Of a DNA stretch of 30,932 bases, positions 23,684 through 30,932 are shown piece after piece. Every line of letters starts with the position of its first letter. Position 1 is the first letter of the stretch. Source of the stretch: Candidatus Planktophila sp. (lineage in GTDB: Bacteria > Actinomycetota > Actinomycetes > Nanopelagicales > Nanopelagicaceae); assembly GCA_030832135.1 (NCBI GenBank), contig JAURJS010000113.1, positions 1 to 30,932 of the forward strand, in the 5' to 3' direction. The translations under genes and the position numbers were made by a program. A model generated the notes under the pieces. It searched no databases. It was given only the letters and a program-made list of their open reading frames with translations, and was not told the origin of the DNA.

Positions 23684-25807
23684 CTACTTGTTCTGAAGCT
23701 TTGATGGCCACCAGATCTTTGGACCAATCTCATGAACGAGAGCTGGTACGAGGATCGAGCGAACGATGATGGTGTCGAGCAGAACGCCGAAACCAACTGC
23801 AAAGCCAAGTTGAGCAAGTGGAACCAATGGCAACAATCCGAGTACTGCGAATGTTGCAGCAAGGACAATACCTGCCGATGTAATAACAGCACCTGTCACA
23901 GTCACGCCCTTGATCACGCCTGCGCGAGTTCCAAGCTTTGCCGACTCTTCACGAACACGAGTCATCAAGAAGATGTTGTAATCGATACCGAGAGCAACAA
24001 GGAAGATAAAGGCAAAGAGTGGGAACGAGGTATCTCCCCCTTCAAAGCCAAAGATATGGTTGAAGACCAATGCACAGACTCCAAGAGTTGCAAAGTATGA
24101 GAGCACTACTGTTCCCAGAAGAACAACTGCACTCAGGATGCTTCGAAGGAGAAGTCCAAGAATGATGGTGATGACAAATAAGATGATTGGAATAATCGTC
24201 TTATTGTCTCGGTCATTTGCTGTGCGCACATCGAAGTAGGTAGCTGAAGTTCCTCCGACTAGGGCGCTTGGATCTGCACTCTTTGCAGCCTCGCGAATCG
24301 GTGTGATGTATTCGCCCGCTTCAACGCTATCTGGAGCCTGATCGAGGGTGGCATTGATAATGACCTTGCCGCCGACAACCTTGACGTTCTGAGTCATTGG
24401 ATCGACTGCATAGACAACCTCTGAGACTCCCTCTACATCGCTAACTGCAGCGATTACTGCATCAGCTCTACCCTGAGAGACAACAATCTGAGTTGGATCA
24501 CCCTCTCCACCTGGGAAGTGCTTCAAGAGAAGTTTCTGTCCGACTACTGATTCAGGCTTACCAGTGAATGAATCAACGGTGCCGAGACCATCAGCCTTAA
24601 GTGTTGTTGAGGTAAATGCGAAGGCGACGAGTACTACGGTAGTAACGGCCCACGCCTTACGTGGATTGCGACCTATTGCATTTGCCACCTTTGACCAAGT
24701 ACCTGCAAGTACTCGGTCATCTCCATCATTGAGTGGCTTTCGTGGCCAGAAAATCCAGCGACCAAAGAGAACGAGAAGGGCTGGTAACAATGTGAGAATA
24801 GTGATGACAGAGACAACGATTCCGATAGCACCGATTGGGCCGAGGCTTGCAGTATTGGTCAGCTGGCTAAAGAGCAACATCATTAGCGAGATTGCAACCG
24901 TTGCACCTGATGCAAGGATTGGTTCCCAGACGCCCTTATAAGCAGCGCGCATCGCATCGAAGCGATTTTCATGGAGATGAAGTTCTTCGCGGTAACGAGC
25001 AATCAGTAGGAGTGCGTAGTCGGTAGCAGCACCGATAACGAGAACAGAGAGAATGCCCTGCGATTGCCCATCCACATCGATGATATCTGCCTTAGCTAGT
25101 AGGTAGATGATTCCACCAGCAGTTGAGAGTGCAAAGAGTGATGTGAGGAGCGGAATAATCCAGAGAACTGGTGATCGATACACAACGATCAAGATGAGCG
25201 CTACAACCGCTAGCGTTGTTAAGAGAAGTGTTGAATCGAGCGTTCCGAATGCTTCAAATAAGTCGCCGAGCAATCCACCTGGGCCGGTGACATATGGCGT
25301 CAAGCCTTGAGCCTTTGCGATTGGTGCAATATCTTCACGGAGCGCTTCAACGACTGCAGGAAGGACCGGCTTCTCATTTGGTAAAAGTTCGGCGATAGAT
25401 TCACCATTGAGAGGGATATTTACAAGAATCGCTTTGCCATCTTGAGATGGAAATGCCGTAATCGGCTCTCCCTTAACGAGATAGTCACCAATCTTCGCGG
25501 AAGTTCCATCGAGAGTGAGCTGACCAACTGCTGTGAGGTGGGTATTGATCGCACCAATGGCGGCAGGCGTTGCCTGGCCCTCAAGAAGAATCAAGGTTGG
25601 AAAATTAAATGAGGCATCGCCGGCAAACTTGGCAATCTCATCTGCCGCCAATGTCGCCTCTGCGCCCTTCGGAAGGAAGGAAGAGTTGTTATTCTCTTGA
25701 ACGCTGGTGAGCTTGCCGAAGAGTGGTCCGAAGATGCCGGTGATCAAAAACCAGGCGATTACGACTAAAACGGCAAGGGAGATGGGCTTCTTATTCTTGA
25801 TTAGCAT
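23684..25807 (-). CDS. MMPL/RND-family membrane transporter
   Basis: 707 residues. There is one N-terminal helix (about 10-28), an extracytoplasmic domain (about 30-185), five or six helices (about 190-350), a second extracytoplasmic domain (about 400-535) and a second helix block (about 538-700). Asp-Tyr pairs lie in each block: D263-Y264 (ATDYALLL) and D609-Y610 (GIDYNIFL). These match the proton-relay pairs of mycobacterial MmpL3. MMPL proteins export lipids or hydrophobic compounds, or confer drug export. The ATG at 25807 is 7 bases from a TAAGAT box, so it is probably leaderless. The FAD oxidoreductase follows in the same transcript. Confidence 0.93.
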   Translation of the reverse strand: MLIKNKKPISLAVLVVIAWFLITGIFGPLFGKLTSVQENNNSSFLPKGAEATLAADEIAKFAGDASFNFPTLILLEGQATPAAIGAINTHLTAVGQLTLDGTSAKIGDYLVKGEPITAFPSQDGKAILVNIPLNGESIAELLPNEKPVLPAVVEALREDIAPIAKAQGLTPYVTGPGGLLGDLFEAFGTLDSTLLLTTLAVVALILIVVYRSPVLWIIPLLTSLFALSTAGGIIYLLAKADIIDVDGQSQGILSVLVIGAATDYALLLIARYREELHLHENRFDAMRAAYKGVWEPILASGATVAISLMMLLFSQLTNTASLGPIGAIGIVVSVITILTLLPALLVLFGRWIFWPRKPLNDGDDRVLAGTWSKVANAIGRNPRKAWAVTTVVLVAFAFTSTTLKADGLGTVDSFTGKPESVVGQKLLLKHFPGGEGDPTQIVVSQGRADAVIAAVSDVEGVSEVVYAVDPMTQNVKVVGGKVIINATLDQAPDSVEAGEYITPIREAAKSADPSALVGGTSATYFDVRTANDRDNKTIIPIILFVITIILGLLLRSILSAVVLLGTVVLSYFATLGVCALVFNHIFGFEGGDTSFPLFAFIFLVALGIDYNIFLMTRVREESAKLGTRAGVIKGVTVTGAVITSAGIVLAATFAVLGLLPLVPLAQLGFAVGFGVLLDTIIVRSILVPALVHEIGPKIWWPSKLQNK

Positions 25808-25814
25808 GGGCGGA

Positions 25815-25820
25815 ATCTTA
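25815..25820 (-). promoter_or_regulatory. Probable -10 box of the MMPL gene, leaderless
   Basis: TAAGAT on the minus strand lies 7 bases (TCCGCCC) before the ATG at 25807. It is 4 bases from the oppositely directed lipB -10 box. Confidence 0.55.
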
Positions 25821-25824
25821 CCTT

Positions 25825-25830
25825 TAGGCT
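25825..25830 (+). promoter_or_regulatory. Probable -10 box of lipB, leaderless
   Basis: TAGGCT lies 6 bases before the lipB GTG. The whole gap between the two divergent start codons is 29 bases, so both promoters' upstream parts must lie in the opposite gene. Confidence 0.45.
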
Positions 25831-25836
25831 TACCGG

Positions 25837-26484
25837 GTGCCTGCTATCGACTCCCCTGCCTTAGCCCTTCATCGAAGTGGCTTGGTTGAATATGAGCAAG
25901 CCCTGGCAGTTCAGCGGAGTATCCATGCAGAGGTGGCGGCTGGAAGTCGCAATAACACCTTGATTCTTCTCGAACACCCTTCGATCTACACCGCAGGAAA
26001 GCGCACCCTCGATGAAGAGCGTCCAGGAAATGGTGCAAAGGTGCTCGATGTCGATCGCGGTGGAAAGATCACCTGGCATGGACCGGGACAACTAGTGGGC
26101 TATCCAATAGTCCGATTGAGCAACCCGCATGAGCTTGTCGGATTTGTTCGCGAGATCGAGGCCGGTCTCATCGGTGTGTGTAGCGAATTTGGAATTAATG
26201 GTGTTCGAGTTGCAGGTCGTTCTGGCGTCTGGGTCGTTGATGAGAAGGGTGAGCGAAAAGTCGCCGCCATCGGTATCCGCGTCGCCTCTGGAACTTCAAT
26301 GCATGGCTTTGCCCTGAATGTAAACCCCGATCTCTCTGCCTTTGATGCGATCGTCCCCTGTGGAATATCAGATGCTGCAGTAACATCTTTTGAGCGCGAG
26401 CTCGGTCGAACCATCACAATCGAAGAAGTAACGCCTATTGTTGAGAAGTACCTCTATGAAGCACTAACGAAGGTGAGCGTATGA
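25837..26484 (+). CDS. lipB: Octanoyl-ACP:protein octanoyltransferase LipB
   Basis: 215 residues from the GTG at 25837. LipB moves octanoate from acyl carrier protein to the lipoyl lysine of E2 and GcvH, the first step of lipoate synthesis. The [17 protein letters not shown] block is typical, and the catalytic pair is K141 (RKVAAIGIR) and C175 (VPCGI). The start is supported by the TAGGCT box 6 bases upstream; an ATG is not available at family length. The stop overlaps the lipA start in ATGA. Target proteins (E2 with two lipoyl domains) are encoded just upstream. Confidence 0.95.
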   Translation: MPAIDSPALALHRSGLVEYEQALAVQRSIHAEVAAGSRNNTLILLEHPSIYTAGKRTLDEERPGNGAKVLDVDRGGKITWHGPGQLVGYPIVRLSNPHELVGFVREIEAGLIGVCSEFGINGVRVAGRSGVWVVDEKGERKVAAIGIRVASGTSMHGFALNVNPDLSAFDAIVPCGISDAAVTSFERELGRTITIEEVTPIVEKYLYEALTKVSV

Positions 26485-27413
26485 CAATCGCACCAGATGG
26501 CCGCAAGTTACTCCGCATTGAAGCGCGTAATGCTGAGACGCCGATTGAACGCAAGCCTGAGTGGATTAAGACTCGCGCCAATATGGGCCCTGAATACACA
26601 CGACTTCGCACATTGGTCAAAACTGAATCCCTCCACACCGTCTGCCAAGAGGCAGCATGTCCGAACATCTTTGAATGCTGGGAAGATAAGGAAGCAACCT
26701 TCCTTATCGGAGGCGATCGCTGTACTCGCCGCTGCGACTTCTGCAATATCGATACTGGAAAGCCAGAAGAGCTCGATCGTGATGAGCCTCGTCGCGTTGC
26801 AGAGTCTGTTCAATCGATGGGTTTGAAGTATGCAACTATCACCGGCGTTACACGCGATGATCTAGAAGATGAAGGCGCTTGGCTCTATGCCGAAACGATT
26901 CGGAAGGTTCACGAACTCAACCCAGGAACTGGTGTTGAGATGTTGGCGCCAGATTTCAGTGGCAAGCCAGATCTTCTCAACCAAGTCTTCGACTCACGAC
27001 CAGAGGTTTTCGCACATAACCTTGAGACTGTCCCAAGAATCTTTAAGCGCATCCGGCCTGCATTCTCATATGAGCGATCACTTAATGTCATTACCCAAGC
27101 TCGCGAATTCGGTCTCATTACTAAGTCAAACCTCATTCTCGGTATGGGTGAAGAAATATCTGAAGTTATTCAGGCTTTGGAAGATCTCCACTCAGCAGGA
27201 TGTGACCTCATCACTATTACGCAGTACTTACGTCCAACTAATAAGCATCACCCAGTTGAACGTTGGGTTAAGCCTGATGAGTTTGTAGATCTTGCAAAGA
27301 AGGCGGAAGAGATTGGCTTTAGCGGTGTGATGAGCGGTCCACTCGTTCGCTCTTCATATCGCGCAGGCCGTCTCTATAAGCAGGCGCAAGAGAAGCGCTC
27401 GGCTATTGGATAA
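26481..27413 (+). CDS. lipA: Lipoyl synthase LipA (radical SAM)
   Basis: 310 residues. Both [4Fe-4S] sites are seen: the auxiliary cluster cysteines C55, C60 and C66 ([12 protein letters not shown]) and the radical-SAM cysteines C81, C85 and C88 (CTRRCDFC). The C-terminal RSSYRAG serine motif, which ligates the auxiliary cluster, is present. LipA inserts two sulfurs into the octanoyl chain made by LipB, consuming its auxiliary cluster, so it depends on Fe-S supply (erpA is in this window). Its start overlaps lipB and the acyltransferase gene follows after 6 bases. Confidence 0.97.
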   Translation: MTIAPDGRKLLRIEARNAETPIERKPEWIKTRANMGPEYTRLRTLVKTESLHTVCQEAACPNIFECWEDKEATFLIGGDRCTRRCDFCNIDTGKPEELDRDEPRRVAESVQSMGLKYATITGVTRDDLEDEGAWLYAETIRKVHELNPGTGVEMLAPDFSGKPDLLNQVFDSRPEVFAHNLETVPRIFKRIRPAFSYERSLNVITQAREFGLITKSNLILGMGEEISEVIQALEDLHSAGCDLITITQYLRPTNKHHPVERWVKPDEFVDLAKKAEEIGFSGVMSGPLVRSSYRAGRLYKQAQEKRSAIG

Positions 27414-27419
27414 GAAGTA

Positions 27420-28124
27420 ATGGCTGAACTTGTCTATCCCCCAGTAATTGGCGCTGTCAAAACTTTTTGGAGAGCGCTCGATTTAAAGTTTGATTTCCAA
27501 GGTCAAGAGAACCTGCCAGATCAGAGCCATGGCGGCGCGGTCTTGGCGATGAACCACATTAGTTATCTGGATTTCGCACTTGTCGGAACAGCCGCACTTC
27601 CCATGAAGCGCTATGTGAGATTTATGGCGAAGAAAGAGATCTTTGCCAATAAGTTAGCGGGGCCGCTGATGCGCGGAATGCACCACATCAGCGTTGATCG
27701 CTCCAATGGTTCGGCATCTCTTGTTGCAGCGCTGCGCGCACTCCGCGATGGTGAAATTATTGGAATCTTTCCGGAGGGCACCATCTCGGTCTCATTTGAG
27801 ATTAAGGAGCTTAAGAGCGGCGCTGTGAGATTGGCCCAAGGAGCTGGCGTTCCAGTTATCCCTACGATTATCTGGGGCTCTCAGCGCTTATGGACTAAGA
27901 AGGTTAAGCGAAACCTTCGTCAACGTGGAGTTCCTATCTCCGTCACCTTTGGCGAACCTATCTACTTTGAGAAAGATAGCGATGTGGAAGAGGGTGAGGC
28001 GATTCTTCGGAGCGCCATGCTAAAGATCCTCCATGAGGTCCAGGAAAAGTATCCTGATTCACACCAAGGACAGCGCTGGGCGCCCGTCCGTCTTGGTGGT
28101 ACTGCACCTGCTCCCCTAAACTGA
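27420..28124 (+). CDS. 1-acylglycerol-3-phosphate acyltransferase-like (PlsC family)
   Basis: 234 residues. Acyltransferase block I is NHISYLDF (H46 and D51 of HX4D) and block III is FPEGT (F117-T121); HHISVDR lies between. The family acylates lysophosphatidate to phosphatidate in membrane lipid synthesis; related acyltransferases use other acceptors. The N-terminus is only weakly hydrophobic, so the protein is probably a peripheral or single-span membrane protein. It is inserted between lipA and the DUF4191 gene, which are neighbours in M. tuberculosis as I recall. Ribosome site is weak (AAGAAG). Confidence 0.9.
   Translation: MAELVYPPVIGAVKTFWRALDLKFDFQGQENLPDQSHGGAVLAMNHISYLDFALVGTAALPMKRYVRFMAKKEIFANKLAGPLMRGMHHISVDRSNGSASLVAALRALRDGEIIGIFPEGTISVSFEIKELKSGAVRLAQGAGVPVIPTIIWGSQRLWTKKVKRNLRQRGVPISVTFGEPIYFEKDSDVEEGEAILRSAMLKILHEVQEKYPDSHQGQRWAPVRLGGTAPAPLN
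28117..28122 (+). promoter_or_regulatory. Possible -10 box of the DUF4191 gene
   Basis: TAAACT spans the end of the plsC-like gene and lies 6 bases before the ATG at 28129, with no ribosome site. It could give a separate leaderless transcript inside the lip operon. Confidence 0.4.
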
Positions 28125-28128
28125 GACC

Positions 28129-28803
28129 ATGTTCAAGAAGAAGAATAAAGAGCCCAAGGTAAAGTCCCCGCGTTTCAAGGAATTCCGTGACGCATATGCC
28201 ATCACAAAGGCAGTCAAGCCTTGGATCGGCCTCCTGCTTGCAGGAGTAGTTGTTGGAGTCGTTGCCATCGCAACTGCGATTGGCGTCGTAACAAACCATC
28301 CGATCTATGCTGGAATTCTTGGTCTCCTTACTTCAATCATCATCGCTCTTGTCATCTTTACCCGCATCGCCGGTTCTGCTGCATATGCTTCAATCGAAGG
28401 TCACATTGGCGCTGGCGCATCTGTATTGATGGCAATCCGTAAGGGATGGACCACAACTCCTGCAGTAGCCGTAAATCGCAATCAGGATATGGTCCACCGC
28501 AGCGTTGGTCGCGCAGGCATTGTTCTCACCGGTGAAGGAAGCAGCGCAGCTGTGAAGCAGATGATCGCTGATGAGCGAAAGAAGTCAGAACGCTTTGCAC
28601 CAGGCGCTCCCATTACCGAGATCATCGTTGGCGATGCTGCAGGCCAGGTCCCACTAAAGAAATTGCAGAAGCATGTTCAAAAGCTTCCAAAGAAGTTATC
28701 TGCACATCAGATGCGCGAGCTTCGTATGCGCCTTAAGGCTGTCGGTGGAATGTCGCTACCTGTTCCTAAGGGGCCAATGCCTAAGGGTGTAAAGATCAAG
28801 TAA
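28129..28803 (+). CDS. DUF4191-family membrane protein
   Basis: 224 residues. A basic N-terminus (KKKNKEPKVKSPRFKEF) is followed by two hydrophobic helices (about 36-56 and 61-80), then a cytoplasmic part with IEGHIGAGASVLMAIRKGW, an NRNQDMVHRSVGRAGIVL block and a Lys/Arg-rich C-terminus. This is the DUF4191 family of Actinobacteria, found between lipA and glnA (Rv2219 in M. tuberculosis, from memory). No function is known. It converges with the RDD gene, with a 12-base gap and no hairpin. Confidence 0.88.
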   Translation: MFKKKNKEPKVKSPRFKEFRDAYAITKAVKPWIGLLLAGVVVGVVAIATAIGVVTNHPIYAGILGLLTSIIIALVIFTRIAGSAAYASIEGHIGAGASVLMAIRKGWTTTPAVAVNRNQDMVHRSVGRAGIVLTGEGSSAAVKQMIADERKKSERFAPGAPITEIIVGDAAGQVPLKKLQKHVQKLPKKLSAHQMRELRMRLKAVGGMSLPVPKGPMPKGVKIK

Positions 28804-28815
28804 CTCTTTTAGGTT

Positions 28816-29187
28816 TTATCGCTTTACCAAGACGGTGTTGGATAGACGTTCATTGATGCCGCGCCCATTCTCATCGAAGGTAATTGCAGTCACGATGATG
28901 ACCATCAAGAGCGTTCGAATCAGCGCTTGAAGCGGTGTGGCTGCGCCTCCATCGCTAAAACGAACCACCTTTAGCCCAACAAGGCGATGGCCAAATGAGG
29001 ATCCACCAAGGCTGACTAAGATCAGGTATTGAAGGGCCATCACGAGCAGGACCGTTCCGCCGATCCCCCGGCTGCGCTCTAGGAAATCGCCCCCGCCGGC
29101 GAAGAAGCCGAGGGTGATGGCATAGGCGGCGAGCCAGTCGATGGTGATTCCTAGGACCCGGCGGCCCTGGCTTACGCGTGGATACAT
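28816..29187 (-). CDS. RDD-family membrane protein
   Basis: 123 residues with three hydrophobic segments (about 10-30, 43-62 and 83-101). The N-terminal motif RRVLGITIDWLAAY matches RDD (Arg-Asp-Asp) with the first Arg and the helix Asp kept, and GHRLVGLKVV is the second family motif. RDD proteins are small membrane proteins of mostly unknown role, some linked to ion exchange or transport. TAGGCT lies 6 bases before the ATG. It is divergent from glnA, as in M. tuberculosis (Rv2219A region, recalled), and its promoter adjoins the glnA control region. Confidence 0.85.
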   Translation of the reverse strand: MYPRVSQGRRVLGITIDWLAAYAITLGFFAGGGDFLERSRGIGGTVLLVMALQYLILVSLGGSSFGHRLVGLKVVRFSDGGAATPLQALIRTLLMVIIVTAITFDENGRGINERLSNTVLVKR

Positions 29188-29193
29188 GCCCTT

Positions 29194-29199
29194 AGCCTA
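29194..29199 (-). promoter_or_regulatory. Probable -10 box of the RDD gene, leaderless
   Basis: TAGGCT on the minus strand, 6 bases (AAGGGC) before the ATG at 29187. Confidence 0.45.
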
Positions 29200-29224
29200 C
29201 CTATCTGAGATGACCTGGTCGATT

Positions 29225-29276
29225 TGTTACCCAAACTTTGTAACATGGGCGTAACACTGAAAATAGCACTTGTAAC
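29225..29276 (+). promoter_or_regulatory. Cluster of GTAAC boxes upstream of glnA, possible nitrogen-regulator (GlnR-like) operator
   Basis: Four copies of GTAAC or its complement lie in 51 bases: GTTAC at 29226, and GTAAC at 29240, 29251 and 29272. The first two form an inverted repeat TGTTAC-N9-GTAACA (29225-29245). The second and third are spaced exactly 11 bases start to start (GTAAC-N6-GTAAC), the spacing of GlnR a and b half-sites (GTNAC-N6-GAAAC). No nitrogen regulator is encoded in the window, so the binder is inferred. The leader from here to the ATG is about 93 bases and has no other clear signal. Confidence 0.45.
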
Positions 29277-29369
29277 CCATAAGACCCTAGGCTCTGCCTC
29301 ATAGAAATGCTCAAAGTCGAGCCTTTCGCCAATCGCAAACTTTTGCGCGACTTATTGGGAGTCCCACTT

Positions 29370-30803
29370 ATGTTTAAGAACTCAAGCGAGATCTTTGCCT
29401 ATATCAAGAAGGAAGACGTCAAGCTTATTGATGTTCGCTTCACAGACCTTCCTGGTATTCAGCACCACTTCAATGTTCCTGTTGAATCATTTGATGAAGC
29501 TGTCTTCACAGATGGTTTGATGTTCGATGGTTCTTCAATCCGTGGATTCCAGTCAATCCATGAGTCAGATATGAAGCTCCTTCCAGTTCCATCATCTGCA
29601 TATATCGATCCTTTCCGTCTTGAGAAGACGCTCGTCATTATCTTCTCTGTTCACAATCCATCAGATGACACTCCTTACTCACGCGATCCTCGTGGCGTTG
29701 TTGCAAAGGCAGTTGAATTCTTGAAGTCAACAGGAATTGCAGATCAGGCCTTCTTCGCGCCAGAAGCTGAGTTCTACATCTTCGATGCAATCCGTTTTAA
29801 GACAGGCATCAACGAGGCATACCACCACATCGATTCATATGAAGGTGCATGGAACACAGGCATCGTCGCAGATCCAGATGGCACACCAAACCGTGGCTAT
29901 CGCACACGTGTTAAGGGCGGATACTTCCCAGTTTCACCAACAGATCAATTCGCAGATCTTCGCGATGAGATGGTGATGGAGCTCGGTCGTGCAGGTCTTC
30001 AGGTTGAGCGTTCACACCATGAGGTTGGCACAGCTGGTCAGATGGAGATCAACTACCGCTTCACAGATATTCTCACAGCAGGCGATGAGTTGATGAAGTT
30101 TAAGTACATCATCCGTAACGTTGCATGGGAAGGCGGCAAGACCGCAACATTCATGCCAAAGCCACTCTTCGGAGATAACGGTTCAGGTATGCACGTGCAC
30201 CAATCACTCTGGAAAGATGGCAAGCCACTCTTCTTCGAAGCAGGCACATATGGCGATCTCTCAGATATGGCACGTTGGTATATCGGTGGTCTCTTGAAGC
30301 ACGCTCCATCACTTCTTGCATTCACCAACCCAACAGTTAACTCATACCGCCGCTTGGTTCCAGGCTATGAAGCACCGGTAAACCTTGTTTACTCAGCACG
30401 TAACCGTTCAGCATGTATCCGTATCCCAATCACCGGATCATCACCAAAGGCAAAGCGCGTTGAGTTCCGTTGCCCAGATCCATCATCGAACCCATACCTC
30501 GCATTCGCTGCGATGCTCATGGCTGGTATCGATGGAATCGTCAATAAGATCGAACCACCTGCACCAGTAGATAAGGATCTCTACGAGCTTGAGGGCGATG
30601 AAGCTGCGGCTATCCCACAGGTTCCAGGTTCACTAGAAGCAGTGCTTAACTCACTCGAAGCAGATCATGAGTTCCTCACAAAGGGTGGAGTCTTCACAGA
30701 AGATCTCATCTCAACATGGATCGAATGGAAGCGTAAGAATGAAGTTGATTATGTGCGACTACGTCCACACCCAGCTGAGTTCGAGCTTTATTACGACATC
30801 TAA
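29370..30803 (+). CDS. glnA: Glutamine synthetase type I
   Basis: 477 residues from the ATG at 29370, chosen because GGGAG lies 8 bases upstream and the start [18 protein letters not shown] matches the family; the frame is open 21 codons further. It makes glutamine from glutamate, ammonia and ATP as a dodecamer. Motifs are FDGSSIRGF (substrate loop), [12 protein letters not shown] (ATP), [13 protein letters not shown] and [10 protein letters not shown]405 in DKDLYEL sits where the adenylylated tyrosine of GS-I-beta lies (KNLYDLPP in others), so control by a GlnE-type enzyme is likely. It stands alone, with its own upstream boxes and terminator. Confidence 0.97.
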   Translation: MFKNSSEIFAYIKKEDVKLIDVRFTDLPGIQHHFNVPVESFDEAVFTDGLMFDGSSIRGFQSIHESDMKLLPVPSSAYIDPFRLEKTLVIIFSVHNPSDDTPYSRDPRGVVAKAVEFLKSTGIADQAFFAPEAEFYIFDAIRFKTGINEAYHHIDSYEGAWNTGIVADPDGTPNRGYRTRVKGGYFPVSPTDQFADLRDEMVMELGRAGLQVERSHHEVGTAGQMEINYRFTDILTAGDELMKFKYIIRNVAWEGGKTATFMPKPLFGDNGSGMHVHQSLWKDGKPLFFEAGTYGDLSDMARWYIGGLLKHAPSLLAFTNPTVNSYRRLVPGYEAPVNLVYSARNRSACIRIPITGSSPKAKRVEFRCPDPSSNPYLAFAAMLMAGIDGIVNKIEPPAPVDKDLYELEGDEAAAIPQVPGSLEAVLNSLEADHEFLTKGGVFTEDLISTWIEWKRKNEVDYVRLRPHPAEFELYYDI

Positions 30804-30816
30804 GAGGCTTAGAAAA

Positions 30817-30854
30817 GAAATCCCCTACAGGACTCCTGTGGGGGATTTCTTTTT
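30817..30854 (+). terminator. Rho-independent terminator of glnA
   Basis: A 15-bp stem (GAAATCCCCTACAGG with CCTGTGGGGGATTTC, one G-U pair) closes a 3-base ACT loop and runs into TTTTT. The A-run before the stem means it would also form a terminator on the other strand. It is the only strong intrinsic terminator in the window. Confidence 0.93.
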
Positions 30855-30908
30855 GACCGGTTACTTCAACTCTGACCAGAGATTTCACCTAGATTTATAG
30901 AAATTGCC

Positions 30909-30914
30909 TAGAAT
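30909..30914 (+). promoter_or_regulatory. Probable -10 box of the gene starting at 30922, leaderless
   Basis: TAGAAT lies 7 bases (CACACAT) before an ATG, downstream of the glnA terminator. It is the closest match here to the TATAAT consensus. Confidence 0.5.
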
Positions 30915-30921
30915 CACACAT

Positions 30922-30932
30922 ATGTTCCCGCC
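30922..30932 (+). CDS. Start of an unidentified gene, cut by the window end
   Basis: An ATG followed by TTC CCG CC encodes M-F-P and then runs out of sequence. The call rests only on the -10 box at leaderless spacing and the terminator before it. Nothing can be said about the product. Confidence 0.4.

Noticed and set aside
23732..24100. A 122-codon plus-strand open frame opposite the MMPL gene
   Set aside because: Its polar, Cys/Asn-rich translation is the antisense of hydrophobic helix codons; no start signal or family match.
29307..29369. A 21-codon N-terminal extension of glnA
   Set aside because: The ATG at 29370 has a ribosome site (GGGAG) and starts the conserved GlnA N-terminus; the extension lies in the leader.

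Overview
The window is a dense, almost gap-free stretch of an actinobacterial chromosome, with no intergenic stretch above 300 bases. The largest non-coding stretches are the AKR/riboswitch interval (11864-12136) and the glnA leader (29188-29369). Gene order, read against Mycobacterium tuberculosis Rv2194-Rv2220 from memory, is strongly conserved: qcrCAB, ctaC, adoK, erpA, gcvT, pepA, a lipoyl E2, a TIGR01777 protein, lipB, lipA, a DUF4191 protein, an RDD protein and glnA. Base composition looks roughly balanced instead of GC-rich, and genes overlap by 1-4 bases. Many genes have a TANNNT box 6-7 bases before the start codon. Together these suggest a streamlined freshwater planktonic actinobacterium of the Nanopelagicales (acI) type. 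That taxonomic call is inference.

Layout. 1-2818 (+): the end of qcrC, then qcrA and qcrB, the cytochrome bcc complex. 2860-6573 (-): ctaC, ctaD, ctaF and an EamA exporter; ctaCDF encode subunits of the aa3 oxidase that in Actinobacteria forms a supercomplex with bcc. 6633-10840: a cysteine desulfurase homologue that has lost its PLP lysine (+), adoK and erpA (-), nadA and a DUF3043 membrane protein (+). 10862-11863 (-): an aldo/keto reductase. 11946-15821 (+): a cobalamin riboswitch followed by a four-gene ECF uptake cassette (secreted SCO2322-like protein, T, double A, S). 15792-16880 (-): gcvT. 16939-22561 (+): pepA, lpdA, a two-lipoyl-domain E2, and a TIGR01777 epimerase-like protein. 22547-25807 (-): an MMPL/RND transporter followed by an FAD oxidoreductase. 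25837-28803 (+): lipB, lipA, plsC-like and DUF4191. 28816-29187 (-): RDD protein. 29370-30803 (+): glnA with a strong terminator and a GTAAC-repeat leader. At 30922 the first codons of another gene are cut by the window end.

How it fits together. The window joins terminal respiration (bcc-aa3), lipoate synthesis (lipB, lipA) with lipoate-using enzymes (E2, lpdA, and gcvT as part of glycine cleavage), Fe-S delivery (erpA, and users lipA and nadA), NAD synthesis (nadA), nitrogen assimilation (glnA) and vitamin B12 uptake. The most unusual points are the lysine-less cysteine desulfurase homologue, the Glu-to-Ile change in the CuA motif of CtaC, the riboswitch-controlled ECF cassette with a secreted partner of unknown function, the compact divergent promoter between the MMPL gene and lipB, and the dominance of probable leaderless starts. 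No mobile element, CRISPR array, tRNA or rRNA was seen.
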